From contig CM060831.1 of assembly GCA_030762175.1 (NCBI GenBank), positions 141,859,001 through 141,923,000 of the forward strand: 64,000 nucleotides of DNA, written 5' to 3'. The notes beneath the pieces were generated by a model. It saw only the letters and a program-made list of their open reading frames with translations. It was not told the origin of the DNA and made no database searches. Position numbers and translations under genes: made by a program. Shown here piece after piece: positions 51,110 through 62,839 of this stretch (position 1 is its first letter; the number at the start of each line of letters is the position of its first letter). The stretch comes from Metallyticus violacea (Eukaryota; Arthropoda; Insecta; Mantodea; Metallyticidae).

Positions 51110-52404
51110 TGTTTCTCTAGTTTTCCACTCTCTAAAGGTGATCAGGTAACTTTAGAAGCTAATTACTTCGGGTTCCTTTGTGTTATTTCATTAATTCCAT
51201 TCATTGTCTCGAAAGACCTTGGCAGGTGACGGAAGGTCAATCATTTATCAAGTAAATAAATAAATCATAAGAAAATTTTGTTATCATGAAAACCTTTCAA
51301 TACGATATGTTCGAGGTTTTTTTATGTCTGCTTCTTGCGCATCATCTGATATCCGCGATCGATATTTAAAGTTATGTTTTCCTCCCTTATCTATTAAGTA
51401 GGCATAGCCTGATTGAGGACGTTTGCCTTTTGGCCGCAGCGTATGGCTTAGTATCAGAATCAAGGGTTGAGGACTGTGCAGCGCTGAAGATTGGGGATTT
51501 ACTATTTTATGGCCTTATAAGTAAAAATCTTGTTGGGAGCTTCTTCACTGTGTGTACCCAATGACCCAGGTATTTTGTGCGAGCAAGTGTTATTTTTATT
51601 GTAAAGCTTGTTAAAATGTTAAAGCTTTTATCTAATTATCAGATAGCTTAAGGTGATTTTTGTCACAATATTTGCATTGTTAGGGCAATTGTAAAAGCAT
51701 TTAAGTTTGATAGGGGCTTTAACTATTTTCTTTACAATGAAAATTGTATCTCAATTTTAGTATTTGTAATTTGTTTTCCCAAGTGTTAATATACCTTTCT
51801 AGTTAAATGGGGCAACTCTTTAAAGTGCATTAAATGAGCCTTTGTCTTTTAAGATTTGTTTTGAAAGTTTTAATAATCTTGTAAATTTTCAGTGCATTAT
51901 TACTGTTGTACGTTTTTGCTTTATGCTAAAATTAATATACTGCTTTTGGCACTTGAAAATTTTGAATTTAAAATATTTTTACAAAGTTTACGTACACTCT
52001 TGGATTAAAATAAAAAATTAGTCATCACCAGATTCAACGTGTCGATCGGAGAACTTCGGGGACGCTGTATTCACAAGCGCATGCAGCGACTGCACACTGC
52101 ATTGGGCGCTTTACCTATAAACATAATGGTCACAATCATAAGCATCTGAAAAGAGAACGTTAGGGTAGAGTAGAGGAGACCCAGCGGTTTCTTATGCGTA
52201 AGAATTGCTTTATTTTTTTATTATTATTGGTTTTATAACAAGTGTATATTTACAACATTGTTACCTAATATCATATTATATTTAAAATATTGTTTCAATT
52301 TTATGGAATTACCTATGTACACACAAAAACGTAATCGAAAACTAAGTATTCTTTACCAATAAATCAATAAATATCTTCTGAAGTGAAAATAAATAGAAAT
52401 AAAT
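51110..52404. other. Intronic stretch, nothing recognised
   Basis: AT-rich. A GC-rich patch at 52,030-52,110 has no coding continuity with the host gene. Confidence 0.35.
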
Positions 52405-52565
52405 ACACATTAATATCGGGTGTTAGAACCCTCAGCATGTATAACTATCCTCAATCTTCGGGGCACAGATGATGTCAGATTTCTGCAGTAGTGTGGACGA
52501 GAGGCTACAACATCCCAGGCTTCTTCAGTTTGTGCTTCGTGCATGTGCAGGGAATGCGTGTGCAA
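52405..52565 (-). mobile_element. Tc1-type transposase C-terminal fragment
   Basis: The minus strand reads EEAWDVVASRPHYCRNLTSS then VPRRLRIVIHAEGSNTRY and a stop. The S-(M/V)-P-R-R-x-x-x-V-I-x-A-x-G-x-x-T-x-Y ending is the C-terminus of Tc1-like transposases. The rest of the element is absent or unrecognisable. Confidence 0.6.
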
Positions 52566-52619
52566 CATATTGCATTTAGATAGAGCAAATACTGAAGAAA
52601 GTGTTGTAATATTCATTAT

Positions 52620-54085
52620 AATATGTTAACGTTAAAGCTTGCTGTGTACGGGAAACAATATTACGAAACTAATTTGCCATAATATGTTATAAATATTTAT
52701 TAAAAATAAAGTGCTTCATGCCAGGAGGTGAATCTGCGCCCTTAACCACGACATCACTGCACACTCTGCCACAGAGCTAACGGAACACACAACTAGATAA
52801 CATATTTAGTGCATGTCATATAACACAACTGCTGCTATGATACACAGCTGTGTTGGATATCTTGCGAACCGCGCGCTGTAACATTATGGACTTGAAGAAT
52901 TCGTTTTCGAGAATGGCTGATTTTTTGTCAAAGGGTGTACATGATTTGGTTGTTTAGCATATTATAATTAAGCAGTTATTCGTGAGTCACCTTTTCTTGG
53001 GCAATTCATGGGGATTTCCCTCTTAACACCTTCTTAAAGTGAGAACTTGCAGATATTAACAATAGGATGTCGTTCTCAAGCTATCGATACACGGTGCATG
53101 CCTTTAAATCTTTGTTTCTTAAAATGTTTACATGAAAATCATTGGAGTTCATGCTTCTCTTGCTTTATTAAGGGCAATATCCTGCTATCTAACTATTAAA
53201 ATAAAGACAACTGTGTAAATATAAACATATAATGCCACTGTGAATTATATTTAAAATATAACAAAATAAAATATGAGATATTTAATAGTTAAAAATTCAA
53301 TGTTCGTGAAGCAAGATTCATCATGCTAGAGTGTGATTGGATCGTTTTGTAAACTTATTCTTAAAAAAACGTTTATCTTTTGTCCCCTATTATCTATCGA
53401 TACCAAGAGCTTGCGACTATCAAGAGTATCGTGGAGACATCTGTATTATTTAGAAACAATGGAATGCTGAACAAGAATTTCAGTGAGAGGGAATGTAGGC
53501 CATTTGCGCTAAGCTGTTTTCACCTGAACAGCAGCTGCAATCATTTAAGGATTCGTGTACTTTAATGATCAAGGCAACATTTCCTAATAATGAAACCATA
53601 CCGCTATGGTAAACTGTTATACCACATTTCTTCGTATGACGTAATGATTTGCAGCTGTTATGTGCCTGAGTTTTATTTATGACGTAGTAAGACAGCCGAG
53701 ATTCCGAACAACCAGTTTAGTTCTAGCGTGCCTATGTGAAATTAAAAATTTAATTTAGTCCTGTAATAGGAAGCCACAGATAGCTGAAAGGTTGTAGCTC
53801 CCATTTTTAATGCAAATTTTGAGTCAATGACATGCCAAAGAACGTGTCAACTGAATGAAAAATGTGGTCCTTTTGGGTAAAATATAGGTGACATAAATCG
53901 GAAAATATAAAAGTAATGCTTGTATAAATCATTAAAATAATTAATACATACTTAAATAACGTTTGAGCTTTTGTAAAAATGAAGTTTTAAAGACGTAATT
54001 TCGCCCAAAAAGGTAGAAAGGTGTATAACGTCTGTATTACATTAAATATTAACTGAACAATGCGTCCGCTACGGTTGTTAAATTT
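52620..54085. other. Intronic stretch, nothing certain
   Basis: AT-rich. On the minus strand at about 52,715-52,790 a GTTAGCTCTGTGGCAGAGTG / GGGCGCAGATTCACC pair is faintly tRNA-like and may be another old SINE head. The rest carries no recognised feature. Confidence 0.35.
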
Positions 54086-54289
54086 TACAAGGGCTGTTCA
54101 ATAAATGATAGTTTTTGTAAACACGCTTTTACTCACTCTCATAATTTTGATGATATTTTAAAGTAAATGAATGTCCCAGCGTTTCTGCCAGTCTTCAAAG
54201 ACATGCCGGTTTTGACAGTTCCTTCAGAAACGGTGTCACGATTTTCATCGCAGCTTCTGGTAATGGTAAATGCCTCCCTCTGTTTTCTC

Positions 54290-54490
54290 GTAGACTCAAG
54301 GTCCCAGGTCTAAGCCTGGTCAGGATCGATTAAATTTTTACGTAAAATTCCTTCGAAATGGAAGTAAAGCCGTTCATGCCTGAAAGAAGAGGCCTCTGAG
54401 CAAAATTTAACGGCCATTTCACGCCCTGAATTCAAAGAGACACTGATAAAATGAGATATTAAATAGTGTCCTTAAATAAATAAATAACAA
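54290..54490 (+). mobile_element. SINE-B copy, 5' part reduced
   Basis: It starts in the anticodon-region part (GACTCAAGGTCCCAGGTC), with an eroded B box and shortened body, followed by AGAGGCCTCTGAGCAAAATT, CACGCCCTGAATTC and an A-rich tail. It is nested in mariner-like copy 3. Confidence 0.75.
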
Positions 54491-54741
54491 ATGCATTTCT
54501 TCAATTTGGAGAAAAAGAAAAAGTAACACAGGGCTAAGTTTGGACTATAGGGAGGATGAGGGACCTTATTGAATTTGGTGAGATGTTCAGCAACTACATT
54601 TGCCGTGCATTATCGTCGTGCAGCACCCAGCTTAGTGCACGGAAATATGGACTTCTGCGTCTTATATGGCCTTGCAGAGTTTTCAGGACATATCTGTAGT
54701 TTTTCCCAATTACAGTTGTGTATTTAGTACGAATTTCTTAA

Positions 54742-55024
54742 CCGCCACGGCTGGCCGATGTCGTTAAGGCGCGGACTCGTGAGCGGGAGGTCTGCGGTTC
54801 AAATCCCGCAAGGACCGTCCTCCCTGACAGGGTTTTTTTTTCAGGTTTTCCTCAGTCCTCATTACTGGCAAATGCCGAGGAGGTATTCTAAAAAACTTAA
54901 GCCTGGAATGCTTCCTTCCTTTAAAAAAATTCTTCCCAAATATATCATTCATGTATCATCAGCGTCCACCACCTGTGGTGCCTCAGTAGTAAAAAGGGCG
55001 TTAAACACTATTCAAAAAAAAAGA
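54742..55024 (+). mobile_element. SINE-A copy with target duplication
   Basis: The head (TGGCCGATGTCGTTAAGGCG), B box (GGTTCAAATCC), body and 3' domain are complete. ACGAATTTCTTAA precedes it and ACGAATTTATTAA follows the tail: a 13-bp duplication with one mismatch. It is nested in mariner-like copy 3. Confidence 0.85.
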
Positions 55025-55240
55025 CGAATTTATTAAATATCGAAAAATGAAACCATAACTTTTATCATCAGAAGCAACCAATTTTGTTTCTTTTGGGTTT
55101 TGCACGCAGAGCAGCAGTAATTATATTTTGAAAGAAACTGCGCATTTTCTGGTAACATTATCCTCAACAGCATGTAAGGTGCACGCAAACGTCAGCAGTC
55201 TTTAAATTCCCCGTGCCAAACACTTCTCGTGTTTTTATTT

Positions 55241-56525
55241 AGACATAGTTGGTTGCTTAAGATTGGTTCTGATTGATAAGTGAACTAAATATTTGTGATG
55301 CAGAAAGTGTATGCACCTTTAAACTCCGTGACCGTGCATCTTAAACTTCACACACTACCACAACATATGAAAGTGAGGCTAGGTTCTTTCATTTCATTAA
55401 CCCAGTTTCACAGCTGTTGTCAATTGACGAAAATAAAATGCATGTCGATATCATAAATCAATCGATTTAGAGCGTGATGGGATGAACAAGGACGAGACAC
55501 GTTAACAATTGAGCATCTTGAACTGTGCGCATGTTTGAAACCTTCTAGTAGTGCTGAATTGGAAGGTTCATATGACAGTAAGTTGTAGTGTTGATGAAAC
55601 TCTTGGTTAGGGCAAAGGTCCGAAAACAGCTGTGTTGTATGTGAAGGACTCGCGGTTAACAAAATGTTAACTCTTAAAAAGTATTTTATTTTAATTATTC
55701 ATTAAAAGTTTTCATTTTAATGGTTGGCTGCCTTTTCAGCAAAGACCATGACATCTTTCTACTGTTTTTCCGACTTCCTCTTACGATCATGTGGACTATG
55801 ATCCGTGAACCTGAGGCGTTTCGAACTGGGCGAGAGCCATTTGCTCTCACAAGGCTGCGTCCATTGTCTGACCTCAAAATCGATATGATGATGTGGCTCC
55901 GAACAAATAGCAGATGAGGTTTGTGGCACCGTAGGGTTATTTACGAGTATTATAATGCTGATATCACAAGAGGTATCTTCCCGGCGAGGTGGGTTGGTGC
56001 GGGATGACACTTCTGTCCCGATGTCGGGGTATTCATTCTTGAAGCATTGTATCAACTCCGTCTTATTTTCGTGTTTCACTGTCTAGGGTGTCTCCTTCAC
56101 CCATCCCTACCGCCCACTGTGGACATAGGCATAAACAGCTTCAGAAAAGCATGAATACCGAAATTCCCTTCACTGTCCCTACCAGTCCAATATATAACAT
56201 TCGAATTTTTCAGAATAAAATGGATTTTTCATGAAATAAAATATCGGAAATGTTTTTTTTTTTTTTTTGTATCTGCAGAATTTCATAATCACGTGATTTC
56301 AAACACCATATTAGTAGATATTCATTGGATCACTTTTTGCACGAAATATTTAGGAACAAAATAAAAATAAATCTTGTGGAATATTATTTATACGCTACAT
56401 GCAAAGGTATGTGAATTTAAACAATTATACATTCATAAATATTGGTTATTAACATTGCCACAAATACACAATAGAAACTTTATGAAAAGAAATGGGTTAC
56501 AAGTGTGGCAGTCTTGACACATGCA
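55241..56525. other. Intronic stretch, one unexplained GC-balanced patch
   Basis: 55,700-56,100 is less AT-rich and open in several frames (106 codons on the minus strand at 55,759-56,079), but I recognise no motif. A poly-T run lies at about 56,254-56,268. Confidence 0.35.
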
Positions 56526-56529
56526 GCAA

Positions 56530-57125
56530 CTGAATAGCCAAGGTCAACAGGTTTTTATGGGTTGTTTTTGCACACATGGGTGTGATTTTCCAACTTCTTT
56601 ATCTCAATTCATGTAGCATTCATTTTGCACACCTTTTCCACGTGTTCAGGTCCTCCCATAAAATGCAGTGCACTGTTTTTGCCGGAATTTCTGTTTGCTC
56701 TTCTAATTCCAGAAGCGCCCAGTGCCTATCATCGCTTAAGCACTGTTCCATCACCGTCACCCATATATCCTTGCCCGAGGACACAGGACGCCCACTGCGC
56801 GGCAGATCGGCAGTCTATGTTCTGTCCCATTTGAAGGTCTCTGTCCATCTCACCACTGTTCGATAAGGCAGGACATGCGCATCCAGTACTTCCCATAGCT
56901 TTGCGTGGCATTCTTGCTTTGGAGAAATGCTATTTTCATATTTATACGTTCATTCCTTGACCTCCATTCCTGACCACTGTCGCTCACCAACTGAACTTCA
57001 GCACGTGCTGAGACACGCAGCTCTGCTCACTTTCACCATTTGGTGGCTTTGTTCGAAAGTACATTACACACACTTTCAACCGTATATCTTTGATTTTTTT
57101 TTGTCTTGCCCCTTGTTCGCGAGAT
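56530..57125 (-). mobile_element. Mariner N-terminal fragment
   Basis: On the minus strand over two frames: LWEVLDAHVLPYRTVVRWTE (first helix-turn-helix, about 56,850-56,905), DLPRSGRPVSS (about 56,790), and then DDRHWALLELEEQTEIPAKT followed by VHCIL (second helix-turn-helix, about 56,700). The order is that of mariner DNA-binding domains: a Y-x-T-V-x-R-W helix, R-x-G-R-P hook, D-x-R-(R/H)-W helix. It is inactive. Confidence 0.65.
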
Positions 57126-57725
57126 AAAAAAAAAATAATTGCCAGACTTGTGGCCTATCTTGTATTATTGAAATATTTTGTGTAGTGACAGAATTCTATG
57201 TGGGCTTAAGTTACACAATTAAAGGGTCCTAGTAGTTTCGTTGTTTTAAACAAAACCGTGCATCCTGCTCACTGTATTTCAAATGAAGAGATGTGTAAAC
57301 AGTTGTTTTGGGTGGCAACAGCTTTGATGTCGGAAACCACAAAAGATGAAAGTAATCTAAGGCTTTATTTAACTTCTCCGTGTCCACAATCAAAATCTTC
57401 TTCCTATTATATACTCGAAACGGGCCTTATTTTCAAGGATTGAAAGCTATATGGCTAAACCACGGTGACCACAGTTCGATATTCTAGGTGTGTTGCAATA
57501 ATAACAACATTGTAATAAAAAATTAAAAATTCGACATTAGAGAAAAATGTTGGCGAATTTCTGCAAAATTTCGGAAACCCCCAGTGGTTTCCCGAGAAAT
57601 ACTGCTCTACAGGATGAGGGTTATTCCTTTAGACATTTTTTTTTTGTCTTACTAGTGGTAATATTTCAATACAAAACACTACAATAAAGTTTACTTTACT
57701 ATCTCACTTTAATTATAACACTGGC
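57126..57725. other. Intronic stretch, nothing recognised
   Basis: AT-rich sequence without a supported feature. Confidence 0.35.
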
Positions 57726-57737
57726 ACACCGACAGTA

Positions 57738-58013
57738 CCACCACGGGTGACCGAGGTCGTTAAGTCGCGGGAGATGTGGGGTTTGAGTCCTGCGAGGACA
57801 GTCCTCCCTGACTGAGGTTTTTCCAGGTTTCCCTCAGTCCTCATAAATGGCAAATGCCGGGGAGGTACCCTAAACGGGTCTGCAACGTTTCTTTCCTTAA
57901 AAATCCTTTCCTAATTTATCATTTCATCTGGTGTATTATCAGTGTCACCGCCTGTAGTGCCATAGTAGTAAAAACGGGCGTTAAACACCGTTCAACACAC
58001 ACACAATAAAAAA
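57738..58013 (+). mobile_element. SINE-A copy with target duplication
   Basis: The head is GGGTGACCGAGGTCGTTAAG with a deletion before the B box (GGTTTGAGTCC). The body is complete (TTTTCCAGGTTTCCCTCAG, AAATGCCGGGGAGGTACCC), and the tail consists of CA and A repeats. ACACCGACAGTA (57726-57737) and ACACCGATAGTA (58014-58025) flank it. Confidence 0.85.
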
Positions 58014-58260
58014 ACACCGATAGTATTTAATAACATAGACTTGAGTTCTGCTTATCTCTTAAGTTGCAAACTCAGTGTATATCAATACAAATACAGAAAT
58101 AACGCTTGCTCTCGTAACAGCAACTGCGACTGCTGCACAGCCATTCATGATATTATGGCGTGACTGACTCCGCTAAGTTGCGCATGCGCAAGCCTCGATG
58201 CTCGTGACCCACAACTAAGAACGTATTTAAGTTGTCTATATTTGTATGACACTCTTTGTA

Positions 58261-59531
58261 CGAGGATAAGCCCATAAGTTTCCAGCCTAACGATTATATA
58301 GGTATGATAAAGACAAAAAAAAATTCACATATCAATATAGTTACCCGTTATTGCAGTACACGTCTTACATCTTTGAATTAACATTTCAATCCCCCCCCCA
58401 AAAAAAACAGAAGTCTTGTCTACAAAATGGACATAAACAGCATTCATCACTTCTTCGTCACACTTAAATTTTCTTCCTCGAAAGTCCTCCTTAAGAAGAG
58501 AAAATAGTCACTGGGAGCTAGATCTGGGCTGTAGGGTAGATGCTGATCTCTTTGAATTCGCATTTCTTCAAGCCTCCTTTGCAACAAGAGCTGGTGCACA
58601 GGTGCGTTGTCGTGAAGAAGGCGTACACCACCACTCAGCTTTCCTCGCCTTTTCTCTTTGGTGGAAGCACGTAGTCTGTGCAGTATGCCAATAGTACTGC
58701 CCATTTCCTCTCTTCTCCTCGAAGTCAATAAAAGTATTCCTTCACATTACCAAAAGATCGTGGCCATGATCTTCTTGGTTGACTGAGTGACCTTGGTCTT
58801 TAGAGGCGGTGCTTCGCCAGGTTTACGCCACTCCATTGGTTCTCTTTAGGATAAGGGATCATAGTAGAGGGCCATAGTTTCATCTTCTGTAACAATGGTT
58901 TGCAGAACTTCTCTCTCGTTCACGGAAGAGCTCCAAAATTGCCTGACAACAGATGACTCGTTGCTGCTTTTGGACTGAGGAAAGAAGTCTATGTACCCAT
59001 CTTGCACTAACCTTATTCATGTTTAAATGTTCGTGAATAATTCAAAAGAATGTTGTTTTAGAAAGACTCAACCTTGCTGCTATTTCTGTAACTTTGAGCC
59101 GCCAGTCTTCCATAATTTCTCTTTCCACAAGAGCGATGTTTTCAGGAGTGAGCACCTCCAAAGGCCGACCTGCACGCTGTTCGTCTTCAATGCTTTCTCG
59201 ACCCATTCGTAAAAGTTTGGTCCATTCTTTTACGGTAGAATATGAGGAGGGTGCTTCCCCATATACATCGTGCAATCGCTGTTTAATTTCATTTGGAGTA
59301 AGCCCTTCTTTTGTGAAGAACTTAATAACAGCTCGATACTCCATTCTGAACATGTCACAATCTTCTATACATAGCCTTCTTTATGCAACTATATCTGAAT
59401 AGCCGAACACAACAGAGCGGAAGTTACATCTGCAATTATTTACTAAACAGATAAGATGCGACACCAGATAAGGATTTGGTGAAGGCGATAATCCTTATCG
59501 GCGATGCCGGGAACTTATGGACTTACCCTTG
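58261..59531 (-). mobile_element. Mariner element (SETMAR-type transposase), copy 2, both ends intact, 1,271 bp
   Basis: Bounded by TA (58,259-58,260; 59,532-59,533). Left end CGAGGATAAGCCCATAAGTT; the right end is the complement of CAAGGGTAAGTCCATAAGTT, a good inverted pair. On the minus strand FTKEGLTPNEIKQRLHDVYG (59,260-59,320), the REIMEDWRLKVTEIAA second helix (about 59,100), TEDETMALYYDP (first aspartate, about 58,885), LLHDNAPVH (second, about 58,612) and YSPDLAPSDYFLF (third, about 58,520) all keep their catalytic acids. Frameshifts between the N-terminal part and the catalytic core break it. It is the most complete mariner here. Confidence 0.82.
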
Positions 59532-59649
59532 TATCTCTTTATGTTTGTATTCTTGTTTATTTCCCTTTTAAATATTAGACCATTGGTTGACCTTTCCCAT
59601 GTGCATGCAGTAAAAGACTAAGTTTTACATTTATTTGTTTTTAGTCATC

Positions 59650-59780
59650 TCTAATGGCCATGCTTATAGCGGTGAGTAGTTGCTGGCTTAGAATCGCGAG
59701 TTCGAGTCTCGCCTGGGATATGAGCGGATTTTGATATTATGTTTGTCCTTTGTGTTAACATTGTCTTGCGTAATGCTAAC
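59650..59780 (+). mobile_element. Possible tRNA-derived SINE (SINE-E)
   Basis: TAGCGGTGAGTAGTTGCTGG (weak A box) and GCGAGTTCGAGTCTCGCC (good B box with paired arm) at tRNA-like spacing are followed by a TTTGTCCTTTGTGTTAACA body unlike the other families. A single copy here. Confidence 0.4.
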
Positions 59781-61044
59781 TAACTATATTATCATAAGCC
59801 CCGCTATTGTGTCGTTTGTGATCAGTGCTTAGGGCTAATTCTAAGAGTTCGTGGTTTATTTTTAAGATTATAACCGGCAGCGAAAAATGAATATATGTGT
59901 AATCTCCGAGCATAATGCTAACACACTTCATTTTAACAAACAAAAAATATCTTTTTAAATACATTCATTCACTAAGAGGTTCAGCTACGTCGTTGTTTTT
60001 ATATTTTGAATGTCAATCTTGCTCTTAAGCAGAGGTCGAAAGCTCCCACAGTGCCATTGATTGAGAAATGTGTAGGTGTAGGATGGAGGAAATTTTATTG
60101 TCTAACAGCTTCGCTTCCATCACCTGCCGCGAGATCTGGAACCTCCAAGTAATTGTTATCGAAGGAAAGTTTAGGTTCTGTAACGTCACAGCACAGGCCG
60201 TGTTAATTGTGCCGCAGCGTGTAGCCACTAACGCGTGATGAGAATTTGTTGTGAACGTAACAAGGAAAACTGGAAATGTTTATGGCTGGATCTGTATTGA
60301 GGTCGCGCATTGATCCAAATGTAACAAAGCATGTAGTGCTGAACACTAACATTGTTACGTCTGTTGAATAGTGCAAGGGGAAATAAACACTCTATTTCTC
60401 CGTAAGAAGAGAAAGTTTACATCATTTTGCAAAATATACCGTGCTGTGTAAACTTTTATTTGTTTTGTTCAAAACCTTTCATAAAGGAGTTGATTTAAGG
60501 TTTTAGTTCTATAGTTCAGAAACAATTATTTAATTTGGTCTCATTTTCAAACTCATAAGCTATTAGTTTACACTAAGATTTTAAGTGCTTCGAGAGTACT
60601 CCATTAAAAAAAATTAGAGTTTTTTAGAGTAGTCTTCTCTAAGAGGTATACAATTTTGCATTTATTCAAACTCTTAGAAAATTTCTCTTGACGATAGATT
60701 TACGTAATAGTTTCCACGCAAAAATTAGTCAAAGTACTTTATTAAGAAGCGTGGCTCTCGATCCTCTTAAAATAAAAAACTTAACAGTAACTAATTTTCA
60801 AACTCGTGTCAGTCAACTTTTTGTAAAATATAGTCATTCATTTGCAAGATTAGAAATCTGTTGTAAGCATATCTGAAAAATTTCTCTACAAAGGAACTGG
60901 AAAACAAATAAAAGTTTATAATTATTAAGACAAATTGATATAGTTTTAGAATTGTGATTCAAGGTATAGCAAAACAATTTGACATCTAGATATAGATATT
61001 TATATCTGTCTTGGACGTTCAACAGACAACTCTCCATTCAGCCT
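59781..61044. other. Intronic stretch, nothing recognised
   Basis: AT-rich with a short GC-balanced patch near 60,110-60,240. No exon or repeat is supported. Confidence 0.35.
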
Positions 61045-61500
61045 ATACTATGATCCCTTGTCCAAAAGAGAATCAATGGAGTGGCGTAAACCTGGCGAAG
61101 CACAGCCTCTAAAGGGGAAGGTCACTCAGTCAACCAAGAATATAATGGTAACAATATTTTGGGACTGTGTAAGAATGTTCTTTATTGACTTCAAGGAGAG
61201 AAACACCACAGTAAATGGGGAGTACTATGCTAACCTACTGCACAAATTACGTGAAAGGGCGAGGGAAACTGAGTGGTGGTGTGCGCCATTTTCATTACAA
61301 TGCGCCTGTGCACACAGCTCTTGTTGCAAAGGAATCTGTAAAGAAATGTGGCTTCAAGAAGATCGACCATTCGCCCTACAGCCCAGATCTAGCTCCCAGT
61401 GACTATTTCCTCATCTGAAAACTCAAGATGGAAATTTATGTGTGACAAAGAAGTGATGGATACTGCTTATGCCCATTTTGCAGACAAGACTTTTGATTAT
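61045..61500 (+). mobile_element. Mariner (SETMAR-type) copy 3, central-to-C-terminal fragment
   Basis: It begins at the YDPLSK region just after the first catalytic block (ATGATCCCTTGTCCAAAAG) and runs through KGRGKLSGGVRHFHYNAPVH, where the second catalytic aspartate is a tyrosine, to SPYSPDLAPSDYFLI and about 80 bp more. Over 100 bp it tracks copies 1 and 2 closely. Frameshifted and truncated at both ends. Confidence 0.75.
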
Positions 61501-61714
61501 TCTGTGTTCTGTTAATTTTTTCCAATAAGTTTTGTAAGACCCATAGCCTGTAAGGTAATATACCATGCCTTTGGTAGGTTGTATAAATTTTAGCTGTAAT
61601 CTTTCAAAGATGTTAAATAAATTGAAAGTTCTTCTGTCTGCCTCTGTATTTTCCCATTTGTGTTGCCATTGTACTATTATTTTATATAATGATGACACGC
61701 GAGATAAAATTATA

Positions 61715-61836
61715 AATTGGAAAAGTTTTTCTTTAGGAAGGAAGCGTTCCAGGCCTAAGTTTAGGACACATCCTGGGCATCGGCCATCTATGAGGACTGA
61801 GGAACCCCAGACCTCCTGCTCACCTTAACGATCTAG
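61715..61836 (-). mobile_element. SINE-A fragment, minus strand
   Basis: TTAGGAAGGAAGCGTTCCAG, CCTAAGTTTAGG, TATGAGGACTGAGGA, CCCCAGACCTCC and CTTAACGATCT: an inverted copy with large internal deletions, lacking the 3' domain. Confidence 0.7.
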
Positions 61837-61839
61837 GCC

Positions 61840-62585
61840 TTCCTAGCTTGTCCATGAAAGTATAAGTTTAAAGCGTAAAATGTAATTCTCTGGCTAACGG
61901 ATGACCCGCATGCTACCGCAACTACAATAGGGAGCAAATGCGCTTATTGCGTAAGATACGATTAAACAGTTATACATCGCTGTTTTCATGCAGTTTTTGT
62001 TTAAAAAGTTGACCAGAAGAAGAGAAAATAGTAAATAATTATGGCATTTTCTTTGGGTGGGCCGGGCCTATCTAGCCCTTATCGACGGGCCGCCCCTGAT
62101 CTCCATAAGAAAGTGTTTGTAAAGTAGTGGCGACTATATAATAGAAATATGTGCAAAAGCAATGCTTTTTTTCAGTTTGTTTATTCTGTTATTAATGACC
62201 CGCCCTTATCTCATACCTTTGTTAATCAGAATGCTTCTAAGCCAAATTAATTACAGATGTACATTTTTTATAATTAGCCCTTCCGCAAATATTCTATTTA
62301 AAAAAATTAAATTAAAATTGTTTACAATTTCAACCATGTGGTAAAAAGTTTTAATTTTGACAGTCTTGGTGTTCAGCAATAAACAGTTTTCAGCTAAATC
62401 CGCAAGTTTTATCATATTTGTAACTGCGCAAAAAAGTTAAATGTCTTCATAGAAACTCCTGAAATGAATATCGGATATTTACCCCATTGGAAATAAACCG
62501 TAACACCAACCTGCATACAGAACGCACGGAGTAGTTGACGCGCTTAGTAAAACGCGTTTCAATTTTTGTTCTGTCTAAATTTTAA
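61840..62585. other. Intronic stretch, nothing recognised
   Basis: AT-rich; no supported feature. Confidence 0.35.
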
Positions 62586-62589
62586 TAGT

Positions 62590-62836
62590 ATTTCAGGTTC
62601 GGTTTTACTGCTGAGGCATCACAGGGAATGGACACTGATGATGCATGGAATGAAATGATAAATTGGGAAAGGGTTTTTTAAAGAAGGGAACGTTCCAGGC
62701 CTAAGTTTAGGGTACCTCCCCTGCATTTGCTATTTATGAGGACTGGGTCAGAAAGGATGGTCCTGGCGGGAATCGAACCCCAGACTTTCCGCTCACTAGT
62801 TCGAGCCTTAACGACCTCGACCATCCGTGTCGATAT
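62590..62836 (-). mobile_element. SINE-A copy, minus strand
   Basis: The inverted 3' domain (CTGAGGCATCACAGG), body (GGGTACCTCCCCTGCATTTG, with a deletion), B box (GGAATCGAACCCC) and head (GAGCCTTAACGACCTCGACC) are present. Confidence 0.85.
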
Positions 62837-62839
62837 TGT

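Larger units (their letters stand above)
54088..55240 (-). mobile_element. Mariner-like element, family 'GGCTGTTCAATAAA', copy 3, with two SINE insertions
   Basis: The left end after TA is CAAGGGCTGTTCAATAAATG, the best-preserved terminus of the family. The internal sequence matches copy 1 (GCGTTTCTGCCAGTCTTCAA at about 54,180, corresponding to about 3,168). It is interrupted by SINE-B (54,290-54,490) and SINE-A (54,742-55,024). After the SINE-A the copy-1 order resumes (ATGAAACCATAACTTTT, CAGCAGTCTTTAAA) and fades near 55,240. No right terminus, no usable frame. Confidence 0.7.
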
